Of a stretch of DNA of 14,475 nucleotides, positions 6,868 through 13,570 are shown piece by piece (positions within the stretch are counted from its first letter, which is position 1; every line of letters begins with the position of its first letter). Source of the DNA: Verrucomicrobiales bacterium (GTDB taxonomy: Bacteria; Verrucomicrobiota; Verrucomicrobiia; Verrucomicrobiales; Akkermansiaceae); assembly GCA_002729295.1 (NCBI GenBank), contig PBTU01000175.1, forward strand, positions 1-14,475. Reading direction: 5' to 3'. The notes under the pieces were generated by a model that did no database searches, was not told the DNA's origin, and saw nothing but the letters and a program-made list of their open reading frames with translations. The position numbers were made by a program, and so were the translations under genes.

Positions 6868-7566
6868 ATGAAGCCGTATGTGAAGCTCGCCGAAGCAAGG
6901 ATGCCGGATGGAACGGTGTATTCTCTGCACGAGCATGACGGGAAGATTTACCTGAAATATAATGGCTTTGAATTGATGAGCACGGCACTGACTTTTTCGG
7001 AGCAGCAGTTGGCCGATGTGGGATGTCAGGCATTGCGAGAGGGAAGGGATTCGCGTCCGGCGCATCCTAATATTTTGATCGGGGGATTGGGGTTGGGATT
7101 CACATTGAAGCGGACCCTGGAGTTGGTGGGAAGTCCGGCGACCGTGGACGTGGTGGAGTTGATGCCGCCCTTGATCGAGTGGAACCGGACTTTTTTGGTT
7201 GAGCATAACGGGCCTTTGCTTGAAGACCAGCGGACGAAGATTATTCAGGGGGATCTCTACGATATTGTCTGGGAAAAGAAGCCCGAATCTTACGATGCCT
7301 TGTTGCTCGATATCGATAATACGCCGGATGATTTGATTACCTCGGGGAATTCCCGGTTATACACTCCGGAATTTTTGCAGGCGTTGAAGAAGGTGGTCAC
7401 GCGGAATGGTTGTATTGCCTATTGGCTTTCCGAATCGGCACCGAAGTTTAAAAAGCTCTTGATCAAAGCGGGTTTTCAGGTGGAGGAGCTTGCCTCAAAG
7501 CCTCACGAGAAGTCGAAGCGGTCGCGCCATTGTATTTTGTTGGCCCGGCAGAAAAGTAGAAGATAA
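6868..7566 (+). CDS. Spermidine-synthase-like SAM-fold protein
   Basis: The 232-residue protein has a Rossmann methyltransferase fold of the spermidine synthase/PABMT type. Motif I is ILIGGLGLGFTLK (69-81), followed by the acidic ribose-binding position Glu97 in VVELMPPLIEW. QGDLYD lies at 127-132, and DALLLDIDNTPDD at 143-155 sits where polyamine synthases carry the catalytic D-x-x-D loop. A short N-terminal beta segment (residues 1-40) corresponds to a reduced hairpin domain. Aminopropyl transfer is not assured: the loop differs from the DSTDP type of true spermidine synthases, and no speD or speA lies nearby. Many such proteins have unknown substrates. The Lys/Arg-rich tail is unremarkable. 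The 122-base stretch before it holds no feature I can support. The start lacks a clear Shine-Dalgarno. Confidence 0.8.
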   Translation: MKPYVKLAEARMPDGTVYSLHEHDGKIYLKYNGFELMSTALTFSEQQLADVGCQALREGRDSRPAHPNILIGGLGLGFTLKRTLELVGSPATVDVVELMPPLIEWNRTFLVEHNGPLLEDQRTKIIQGDLYDIVWEKKPESYDALLLDIDNTPDDLITSGNSRLYTPEFLQALKKVVTRNGCIAYWLSESAPKFKKLLIKAGFQVEELASKPHEKSKRSRHCILLARQKSRR

Positions 7567-7580
7567 GTGGTGATCGCCGA

Positions 7581-7766
7581 GTGCCTTCAAATTGCAATGG
7601 GAAGACGTTTCGAACAGCCGAAATTCTAAAGGGGAGAGCAATATTTTCACAGCGGAGTGTTTGCCTGGAATCTGGAGCCGCCGGTGAGTCTACCACCGAG
7701 GTGACCTTTCCTTTGAGTGGGCCCATTTCGCCGAAGACCTTCTTTGTGGTTAAGGTGTTGAATTAA
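7581..7766 (+). pseudogene. Possible C-terminal remnant of a secreted repeat protein
   Basis: A 61-residue frame starts with GTG and has no ribosome site. Its second half reads GESTTEVTFPLSGPISPK then TFFVVKVLN and stops. That resembles the extreme C-terminus of many extracellular proteins in Verrucomicrobiota, in which a beta domain closes with a pattern such as 'v.fplsg...kFFrvkv'. The first half shows no protein-like pattern. I read it as a decayed end of a gene whose front is lost; a small real gene or chance are alternatives. Confidence 0.3.
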
Positions 7767-7859
7767 GAATCGAATCTGCTCACGACAGCTGGAGCAGGTA
7801 AGATGATAATCTTTCGAGATTGCGTCGATTGAGTCCTTCTGTAGGTTTGCTAACGCATC

Positions 7860-7865
7860 AGAAGG
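7860..7865 (+). promoter_or_regulatory. Ribosome binding site of HNH gene
   Basis: AGAAGG lies four bases before the ATG at 7870 and fixes that start. It is one of only two good Shine-Dalgarno sites in the window. Confidence 0.6.
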
Positions 7866-7869
7866 AATT

Positions 7870-8487
7870 ATGGAATTGTTACTTGAGCGTCCTGTTCTCG
7901 TTCTCAACCGTTTGTGGCAGCCGGTTCATACCTGCTCCGTCAAGCGGGCCTTGAAGCTACTCTGTCTGGGGCATGCTCAGGTGGTGCAGACGGAGGGGGA
8001 GGCGCGCTACCAGACTCATGATATTGGATCCTGGGTGGAGTATTCCGGTGATGAGGCTTCGACTCTGGCTGAAGAAGTGATTCGTTCGGTGAAGGTGGCC
8101 TTGCGTGTCCCGAAAATCATTGTTTTGGCCATTTATGACCGGATTCCGCGGAAGGAGGTGAAATTTACTCGGCAGAATATTTTCCTCCGCGATAAGCATA
8201 CCTGCCAGTATTGCAAGAAGGTTTTTGAAGAGAGTAAGCTCAACCTGGATCACGTCATGCCGAGGGATCGGGGAGGAAAGACGGTGTGGGAAAACATCGT
8301 TACTTCCTGTGTCGCCTGTAACACCCGGAAGGCAAATCGTCTGCCGCGGGAGGCGGGAATGAGTTTGTTGAACGAGCCGACCAGGCCGAGGTGGCGGCCT
8401 TTTTTTGGGAGGAAGGAAACGTCGGCTGATGAAGTCTGGAATGAGTTTATTGCGCCTGATCGCAAGAAGGTGAAGATGAGAGCGTGA
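7870..8487 (+). CDS. Stand-alone HNH endonuclease family protein
   Basis: The 205-residue protein has a C-terminal zinc-bound HNH module. CQYC (112-115) and CVAC (147-150) are the two metal-binding Cys pairs. The core strand-turn is LNLDHVMPRDRGG (124-136), with the catalytic general base expected at His128. Asn142 (WEN) and Asn151 (CNTRKAN) occupy the second and third positions. The N-terminal 100 residues begin VLVLNRLWQPVHTCSVKRAL, a widespread family-specific domain with an unknown role, probably DNA binding. No methylase, toxin immunity gene or phage gene is adjacent, so this is the orphan chromosomal type with unknown biological role and not obviously a restriction or homing enzyme. It is separated from exbB by 76 bases. 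Confidence 0.9.
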   Translation: MELLLERPVLVLNRLWQPVHTCSVKRALKLLCLGHAQVVQTEGEARYQTHDIGSWVEYSGDEASTLAEEVIRSVKVALRVPKIIVLAIYDRIPRKEVKFTRQNIFLRDKHTCQYCKKVFEESKLNLDHVMPRDRGGKTVWENIVTSCVACNTRKANRLPREAGMSLLNEPTRPRWRPFFGRKETSADEVWNEFIAPDRKKVKMRA

Positions 8488-8522
8488 GGAAGCGAATTGG
8501 TCTTTTGTGATGAATCGACCGG

Positions 8523-8569
8523 ATTCACTGGTCATCAGAGAGAAGTGATGATATCTTACCAGTGTGAAT
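8523..8569 (+). promoter_or_regulatory. Nested hairpin covering the exbB start codon
   Basis: CACTGGT (8526-8532) pairs with ACCAGTG (8558-8564). Inside it, CATCA (8533-8537) pairs with TGATG (8546-8550) around an 8-base loop GAGAGAAG, leaving ATATCTT as a bulge on the 3' side. Outside it, ATT (8523-8525) can pair with AAT (8567-8569). The GTG start of exbB (8564-8566) sits at the stem end, and the only purine-rich candidate ribosome site is in the loop. There is no T-run, so a terminator is unlikely. A translational control hairpin is possible. Confidence 0.45.
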
Positions 8570-9262
8570 TTTTCTAGTGAAGCCGGCAATTTGGTTCTGT
8601 GGATACAGGCCGCCGTGGGATTTGTGGGATTGCTGGTAATGGTGGAGCGGATGATCTTTTTCCAGCATGCCCGCGGGAGAGTGGCGGATCTCCTTCTGGG
8701 GATCACCAACCACGTTCGCAAAAAGGCCTATGCGGAAGCTCTCCACGAAGCTTCAAGGGCGCGGGGGCCGGAGGCGAGGGTCGTTCATTCGGTATTGATG
8801 CGCCATAATCTGGATCGCACCAATTTGCGCGAGATTGCCCGGGAGGCGGGCCAGTTGGAGGTTCCCCGAATCGAGCGGAATATGCGGGTTTTGCTTGGAG
8901 TGGCCATGCTCGCCCCGATGCTGGGAATGTTCGGAACGGTTCTGGGATTGATTGATGTTTTTGTGAATGTCAGCGCGGCTGACCAAGCAGTGGCCCAGAC
9001 GAAGCTGGCGGAAGGGCTTTTCCAAAGTCTCACCTCAACCGCGATGGGTTTATCGATCGCGATTCCGGCCTATTTGATTTATCTCTACCTGTTTGGAAAA
9101 GGAAAGCGGCTCATTCACCGCCTGGAGAGAGCTGGAATCGAAGCGGTGAATATTGTTTGTGACAGCCGGGAGCACGACCGTATCGTGTCGTTCCGTGAGG
9201 AGTTGGAATCCCCAAAGGTGGTCACGTCCAAGAAATCCAAGCACGAGAGCAAGGAGTCTTAG
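8564..9262 (+). CDS. exbB: ExbB/TolQ/MotA-type proton channel subunit
   Basis: The 232-residue inner-membrane protein has three membrane segments: about 8-28, 108-133 and 157-177. The cytoplasmic domain lies between the first two. The second segment, LLGVAMLAPMLGMFGTVLGLI, and the third, LTSTAMGLSIAIPAYLIYL, carry the conserved pattern of the family, including the GLFQSLTSTAMGL helix start with its conserved threonines. Together with ExbD it would form the pentamer-dimer motor that uses the proton gradient to energise a TonB- or TolA-like protein. The charged C-terminal tail (KKSKHESKES) is cytoplasmic. GTG 8564 is the first possible start, because an in-frame TGA lies at 8549-8551. It leads a four-gene operon. 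ExbB and TolQ cannot be told apart from sequence alone; the TonB-like third gene favours ExbB. Confidence 0.88.
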   Translation: MNFSSEAGNLVLWIQAAVGFVGLLVMVERMIFFQHARGRVADLLLGITNHVRKKAYAEALHEASRARGPEARVVHSVLMRHNLDRTNLREIAREAGQLEVPRIERNMRVLLGVAMLAPMLGMFGTVLGLIDVFVNVSAADQAVAQTKLAEGLFQSLTSTAMGLSIAIPAYLIYLYLFGKGKRLIHRLERAGIEAVNIVCDSREHDRIVSFREELESPKVVTSKKSKHESKES

Positions 9263-9264
9263 GG

Positions 9265-9702
9265 ATGAAGTTGAAGATGTCACTTCCAGAGCGTCCGGGA
9301 TGGATCTTCGTGGTTCCGGGATTTGATTTTGTGGCGCTTTTGTTGGCTTTGGTCATGTTGACCGGAGTGGTGGCCAGGGAGGGCTTGGTTGAGGTGAAGC
9401 TTCCGGCCACCGGCTTTCGAACCGAGCGAATGATCGATATAAATCCGGTTATCGTGACGGTGCAGAGTTCGGCTGACGGACCAACATACTACGTCGGCCG
9501 GCGTCAGGTTAGCCATGAGGAGTTGGAGGAAGAGATTTCGACTGCGGCGGAGGAACGGGAAACGCGGGCGGTGGCGATTGAGGCAGATCAATGGGTGTCG
9601 GTGAAAGTCAATCAAGGGTTGCAGGAACTTGTGACTGGACTGGGTTTTCGCATTTATTTGGTGGTTCGTAACGAGGCTCAATTTTTGGAAGACGAGGAAT
9701 GA
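9265..9702 (+). CDS. exbD: ExbD/TolR-type motor subunit
   Basis: The 145-residue protein has a short cytoplasmic N-terminus, one membrane segment (about 15-36) and a periplasmic domain. Asp21 in PGFDFVALLLALVML is at the position of the essential protonatable aspartate of ExbD/TolR. The periplasmic part has the expected order: a strand after a VEVKLPATG linker, then YYVGRRQVSHEELEEEI and ERETRAVAIEADQWVSV, ending with a helix and a strand (GFRIYLVV). AAGGAG at 9251-9256 is a good ribosome site eight bases before the ATG. The gene begins two bases after exbB stops, and its last four bases (ATGA) overlap the start of the next gene, so stoichiometric coupled expression is likely. Confidence 0.85.
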   Translation: MKLKMSLPERPGWIFVVPGFDFVALLLALVMLTGVVAREGLVEVKLPATGFRTERMIDINPVIVTVQSSADGPTYYVGRRQVSHEELEEEISTAAEERETRAVAIEADQWVSVKVNQGLQELVTGLGFRIYLVVRNEAQFLEDEE

Positions 9703-10472
9703 TTTGGCGCAAACGTCGGGTGATTCGTGATCGCAAAGCTGGAATGGTTTTCGATTGGCGTCGGGGGCATGGCTCGACCGGAGGCTTGTTTTTTGCGGGG
9801 ATTGTGAGCTGTTTGATTTTTGGAATTATCTTTGGCTATGTACAGTTCCGGCATCCTGATAAACCGGCTCTTAGGGAGCAGGTAGCGGATGTGACCTTCA
9901 TTGATGTAAGCGAGAAATTCAATCAAGGGTTGGCTTACATCATTGATGAAGAGTCGCCCTTTGCCCATCGATGGGAGGTTGCCAGCTCGAAAAGTCTGGA
10001 GGAGGAAATCACCCGTCAGTTGAGCACGGTCTCGCCCCGACATTATCAGCCTGCTCTGCGGGAGATTACAGTTCCGAAGAAGCCTCTGACTTTGGTAAGT
10101 CTTCCCGGTCTCGGACCGAAAAACTACCCGGCTCCCGAAGATGTGGAGCGCAAGCCGGTGGAGTTGCCAAAATCCCGCTGGGCACTCTCGGTTCAGCCAG
10201 TTTCCGGAGCGGGGGATTGGAAGGGGGCGATTATCGATTGGGATGATTCGGATGAGAATCTGAGTGAGGGCGAGGTGTGGATTATTCTGCTCGGGCTGGA
10301 TTGGCGGGGGAGGGTGTTGAATTGTTCGACTTTGTCCGGAGATGACGATGAATTCACCCGCGAGGTCCTAGGCCTATTGCGAGCCGCGAGTTATCCGGCG
10401 TTGAAGCGTAATGATCCGGAACGGTGGATCACCATTGAGGTTCGTTTGGTCAATCTGGTAACCGAGGAATGA
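9699..10472 (+). CDS. TonB-like membrane-anchored periplasmic protein
   Basis: The 257-residue protein has a strongly basic cytoplasmic N-terminus (WRKRRVIRDRK), one membrane segment at about 28-48 and a long periplasmic part. Residues 120-165 are Pro-rich with charged residues, a possible spacer. Residues about 190-253 (EVWIILLGLDWRGRVLNCS, then EFTREVLGLLRAASYPAL and ITIEVRLVNL) follow the beta-alpha-beta pattern of a TonB/TolA C-terminal domain: 'v.l..d..G.v....s..s....d..vl..l....yp......w..i.v.l'. The position directly behind exbB and exbD and an ATGA overlap on both sides support a TonB role, that is, transferring motor force to outer-membrane receptors. The classical long Pro-Lys/Pro-Glu repeat is missing, so a divergent TonB or a motor partner with another target are both possible. 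Confidence 0.7.
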   Translation: MIWRKRRVIRDRKAGMVFDWRRGHGSTGGLFFAGIVSCLIFGIIFGYVQFRHPDKPALREQVADVTFIDVSEKFNQGLAYIIDEESPFAHRWEVASSKSLEEEITRQLSTVSPRHYQPALREITVPKKPLTLVSLPGLGPKNYPAPEDVERKPVELPKSRWALSVQPVSGAGDWKGAIIDWDDSDENLSEGEVWIILLGLDWRGRVLNCSTLSGDDDEFTREVLGLLRAASYPALKRNDPERWITIEVRLVNLVTEE

Positions 10473-10708
10473 TTTTCACTTACAGTCAGTTCCTGCTCGT
10501 AATCGTCATTCTGGCATTCTTCTGGATGATTTTGGATTGGTTTTTTGAGATTTTTCGGGAGCGGGGAGAGGCCAGACAGGTGCGGAAAATTAGCCGAGAA
10601 TGCCATCTTTGCGGGAAAATTTACCGGGAAAAGAAACGGGTGAAGCTTTCCCGCTGTCCCGAATGTCAGGGAGAAAATATTCGCGGAGGCAACCGTCGGC
10701 TGGGGTGA
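10469..10708 (+). CDS. Small membrane-anchored zinc-ribbon protein
   Basis: The 79-residue protein has one N-terminal membrane helix (about 7-28, FLLVIVILAFFWMILDWFF), then a basic linker and a C-terminal zinc ribbon. Its four cysteines pair as CHLC (45-48) and CPEC (63-66) with 14 residues between. The ribbon should face the cytoplasm if the basic residues after the helix follow the positive-inside rule. It overlaps the TonB-like gene by ATGA and closes the exb operon, so it may assist assembly or regulation of the complex. No enzymatic motif is visible, and I know no described function for it. Confidence 0.75.
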   Translation: MIFTYSQFLLVIVILAFFWMILDWFFEIFRERGEARQVRKISRECHLCGKIYREKKRVKLSRCPECQGENIRGGNRRLG

Positions 10709-10733
10709 AGGTTCGGAAGGTGGATAGATAGCC

Positions 10734-10760
10734 TTGCTTTTAAGCGTGGAGCGGTCTAAC
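10734..10760 (+). promoter_or_regulatory. Weak candidate promoter for fabF-menD
   Basis: TTGCTT (10734-10739) and TCTAAC (10755-10760) are 15 bases apart, in the 75-base gap before fabF. The spacing is short and only the -10 box is fair (four of six), so read-through from the exb operon is equally possible. Confidence 0.2.
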
Positions 10761-10783
10761 CACGGGAAACTTTTCGAAGAGTA

Positions 10784-12037
10784 ATGGGAGCAATCGAAGA
10801 TCGACGTGTCGTAGTGACTGGTGTGGGGGCGGTGAGTCCTCTGGGTAATGACGCAGCCTCAACTTGGGAGGGAATGAAGGCTGGTCGCAGCGGAGTTCGT
10901 CTTCTGGAAAACATGGATGCCACGAATTATACCGTGAAGATCGGTGGTGAAGTTCGTGGCTTTGATCCGAAGCCGTTTTTTTCCAATCCCAAGGATGCCC
11001 GTCGCATGGATCGCTATGCGCATTTTGGTATTGCGGCCGCACAGATGGCCCTGACTGATTCCGGTCTTCTGGAATCCGACGTAAATCGTGATCGCATTGG
11101 TGTCATGCTCGGCAGCGGCATTGGTGGTTTGGGAGTATTGGAGGCCAATCACACTGCGCTTTTGACCAATAGTCCGAGCCGAGTTTCTCCGTTTACAATC
11201 CCAATGATGATTTCCAACATCGCGAGTGGAGTATTCTCGATGGAGCATGGATTGGGCGGTCCGAACATGGCCATCGTGACGGCCTGTGCGACGGCCAACC
11301 ACAGTATTGGTGAAGCATGGCGCATGATTAAATTTGGAGATGCCGATGCCTTTATCGCGGGCGGAGCGGAAGCCTCGATTCTTCCGATGGGCGTGGCTGG
11401 CTTCAGCAATATGAAAGCGCTCAGCACACGCAATGATGAGCCCGAGCGGGCTTCACGTCCTTTCGATGTCGGGCGGGATGGTTTCGTCATGGGTGAAGGT
11501 GCCGGGCTTGTCGTGATCGAAGAACTCGAACATGCCAAAAAGCGTGGTGCAAATATTCTCGCCGAGTTGACCGGATATGGCCTCAGTGCCGATGCCTATC
11601 ATTTGACCTCGCCTCATCCCGAAGGAATTGGTGCAAGTCGCTGCATGGACATGGCGTTGAAACACGCCGGTCTGAATGCGGAGGAGGTGCAATACGTCAA
11701 CGCGCATGGCACTTCGACTCCGATGGGAGACGTTTGTGAAACGAAGGCGATTAAGAGAACTTTCGGAGATCACGCCAAGGACGGCATGATTGTTAGCTCA
11801 ACCAAATCGATGACTGGTCACTTGCTCGGGGCCGCTGGCGGAGTCGAGATCCTGGCTTGTCTCATGGCGATTCGCGACGGGGTAATCCCCCCAACGATCA
11901 ATCTGGAAGATCAGGATCCTGATTGTGATCTCGACTACTGCGCCAACACCGCCCGCGAGATGGAAGTGAGAGCGGCGCTGAGTAACTCCTTCGGATTTGG
12001 TGGACACAACGCCTCTTTGCTGGTGGAAAGATACTAG
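10784..12037 (+). CDS. fabF: Beta-ketoacyl-ACP synthase II
   Basis: The 417-residue protein matches KASII in length and motifs. It condenses malonyl-ACP with a growing acyl-ACP in cytoplasmic type II fatty-acid elongation. The N-terminus RRVVVTGVGAVSPLGND is characteristic. The Cys-His-His triad is complete: Cys168 in VTACATANHSIGEAW, His308 in NAHGTSTPMGD, and His346 in STKSMTGHLLGAAG. The glycine-rich end NSFGFGGHNAS with the Phe gatekeeper is intact. RPFDVGRDGFVMGEGAG (225-241) is also standard. The gene stands apart from other fab genes; no acpP precedes it, as it does in many genomes. It is joined to menD by a one-base TAGTG overlap. It starts 75 bases after the zinc-ribbon gene, with only a weak AAGAG before the ATG. 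Confidence 0.95.
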   Translation: MGAIEDRRVVVTGVGAVSPLGNDAASTWEGMKAGRSGVRLLENMDATNYTVKIGGEVRGFDPKPFFSNPKDARRMDRYAHFGIAAAQMALTDSGLLESDVNRDRIGVMLGSGIGGLGVLEANHTALLTNSPSRVSPFTIPMMISNIASGVFSMEHGLGGPNMAIVTACATANHSIGEAWRMIKFGDADAFIAGGAEASILPMGVAGFSNMKALSTRNDEPERASRPFDVGRDGFVMGEGAGLVVIEELEHAKKRGANILAELTGYGLSADAYHLTSPHPEGIGASRCMDMALKHAGLNAEEVQYVNAHGTSTPMGDVCETKAIKRTFGDHAKDGMIVSSTKSMTGHLLGAAGGVEILACLMAIRDGVIPPTINLEDQDPDCDLDYCANTAREMEVRAALSNSFGFGGHNASLLVERY

Positions 12038-13569
12038 TGCAGCGGGAACGACAGATTGTTCAGGAACTCCTCGATTTGGGATGCGGGGAATTTGTGGTCT
12101 GTGGTGGAGCTCGTAACGCAGGGTTGGTGGCTTTGTTGGAAGCTGCCGGAGGGATTAGGGTTTGGCGGCACTTTGAAGAGAGAAGCGCGGCGTTTTTCGC
12201 GCTGGGGCGGACCAAAGATAGCGGTCGGCCTTGCGCAGTGGTGACTACGAGCGGGACGGCGGTGGCGGAGTGTCTTCCGGCGGTGATTGAAGCTTTTTAT
12301 AGTGCAAAACCTCTTGTGATATTGTCAGCGGATCGACCGGAAAATTTTCGCGGATCGGGAGCTCCTCAGACCATCGAGCAGGAAAATCTCTTTGGGGACT
12401 ATGCCGGGAAAGATCCCGCGAATTGGAATGGGAGAAGCCCGCTTCATGTGAATGTTTCTGTTGAGGAGGGCAAGGTGAGGGTGGATGAATGGGTGGCTGA
12501 AGTCGCGGAGTTTTCTCCAGTGCGCTTGTCTTTCGAAGTGCGCAAGTTACGTGATTTCTTGGATGGCGGAGTTTTCCGCGGGCTCGTTGCGATGGTGGGA
12601 GGATTAGAAGAAGAGGAACGAGAGGAGACGTATTATTTTTTGAAGGAATTAGGCATTCCGGTGATCGCTGATGTTACGAGTGGCTTGCGGGAGGCTTTGG
12701 CTGGCCAGGTGATCTCGGAAAAGGTTTTACGGGGGAATTTTCCCGGACGGATTTTGCGTTTGGGAGAAGTGCCGGTAGGCCGATTGTGGCGTGATCTGGA
12801 ATCTAGTCCGGGAACCGAGGTGCTCTCGATTTGTCAAAATGGCTTGCCCGGGCTGGCGCGGGAATCGTTCGTGATTCGTGGCGAATTAAATCGGGTGCTT
12901 AAAGGGCTTGGGGAGGCGGAAGAGGTTGGTGACGTGCGCGATGATTTTTTGAAGGCGCGTCCAATTGCCGGGAAAGTTGACGAGCTGCTCGAAGCCTATC
13001 CTGACAGCGAGCCGGGTTTGGTTCGCCTGCTGTCGGTCTATGCTACGACAGGAGAGAGTCTCTTTTTGGGGAATAGCCTGCCGATCAGGGAGTGGAATGA
13101 TTTTGCACAGCGGGACACTCCTTATGCCTTGGTTCGCGCAAACCGCGGGGCGAATGGGATCGATGGTCAGCTTTCGACCTGGCTGGGCGCGAGTGCGAAT
13201 ACTCCGGATTCCTGGGGCGTATTTGGAGATTTGACGACACTCTATGATTTGGCAGCTCCGTCATTGCTCGGGCAAGTCGCGCAGGAAGGGCGGGTTCTCG
13301 TGGTGATCAATAATGGCGGAGGGCGGATCTTTGATCGTTTGCCGAGGCTTGAGAGCTTGTCCGGTGAACAGCGCAAGGCGGTGGTGCAGCCACAGGAGGT
13401 TGATTTGAAATCTTGGGCTGGAATGTGGGGCATGGCATACGCCAAAGTGAACCGGCGGGAGGACTTTGATCAACTTGATGAGATTGAGTTGGAGAATCAG
13501 ACCTTGGTTCTGGAGATCGCGCCTTCGGGGAGTCAGACGGAGGCATTTTGGTCGGCTTATCACGAATGA
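12037..13569 (+). CDS. menD: SEPHCHC synthase, menaquinone biosynthesis
   Basis: MenD uses thiamine diphosphate to join 2-oxoglutarate to isochorismate, the first committed step of classical menaquinone synthesis. The protein has 510 residues against about 556 in E. coli. Glu48 in HFEERSAAFFALG is the TPP-activating glutamate. SADRP with Arg100, QTIEQENLFG with Gln111, GNSLPIRE (Ser347, Arg351) and ANRGANGIDG (Arg370) correspond to known substrate-binding residues. GDLTTLYDL (397) and NNGGGRIF (425) form the metal/TPP site. Two departures are visible. The N-terminal PGSRS/PGSRN loop reads GGARN, keeping Arg26 but losing the Ser. The middle domain lacks the Lys of the E. coli Lys-Arg pair. The GTG start shares its G with the fabF TAG stop, so translation is coupled. 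No other men gene is in the window. Confidence 0.92.
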   Translation: MQRERQIVQELLDLGCGEFVVCGGARNAGLVALLEAAGGIRVWRHFEERSAAFFALGRTKDSGRPCAVVTTSGTAVAECLPAVIEAFYSAKPLVILSADRPENFRGSGAPQTIEQENLFGDYAGKDPANWNGRSPLHVNVSVEEGKVRVDEWVAEVAEFSPVRLSFEVRKLRDFLDGGVFRGLVAMVGGLEEEEREETYYFLKELGIPVIADVTSGLREALAGQVISEKVLRGNFPGRILRLGEVPVGRLWRDLESSPGTEVLSICQNGLPGLARESFVIRGELNRVLKGLGEAEEVGDVRDDFLKARPIAGKVDELLEAYPDSEPGLVRLLSVYATTGESLFLGNSLPIREWNDFAQRDTPYALVRANRGANGIDGQLSTWLGASANTPDSWGVFGDLTTLYDLAAPSLLGQVAQEGRVLVVINNGGGRIFDRLPRLESLSGEQRKAVVQPQEVDLKSWAGMWGMAYAKVNRREDFDQLDEIELENQTLVLEIAPSGSQTEAFWSAYHE

Positions 13570-13570
13570 A

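Larger units (their letters stand above)
7567..7869. other. 303-base gap with possible gene remnant
   Basis: This region lies between the methyltransferase-fold gene and the HNH gene. Its first two thirds contain the 61-codon frame at 7581-7766, described separately. The last hundred bases should carry the HNH promoter, but no good -35/-10 pair was found. The only clear signal is the AGAAGG just before the HNH start. Confidence 0.5.

Noticed and set aside
6868..7566. True spermidine synthase (speE)
   Set aside because: The catalytic D-x-x-D loop is altered and no polyamine genes are nearby, so only the fold is claimed.
8523..8569. Rho-independent terminator after the HNH gene
   Set aside because: The stem is interrupted by a bulge, is not GC-rich and has no following T-run; it runs into the exbB start codon.
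7957..8721. Minus-strand 254-residue open frame
   Set aside because: It is antisense to the HNH gene and the exbB start, whose motifs are clear; it has no recognisable domain.
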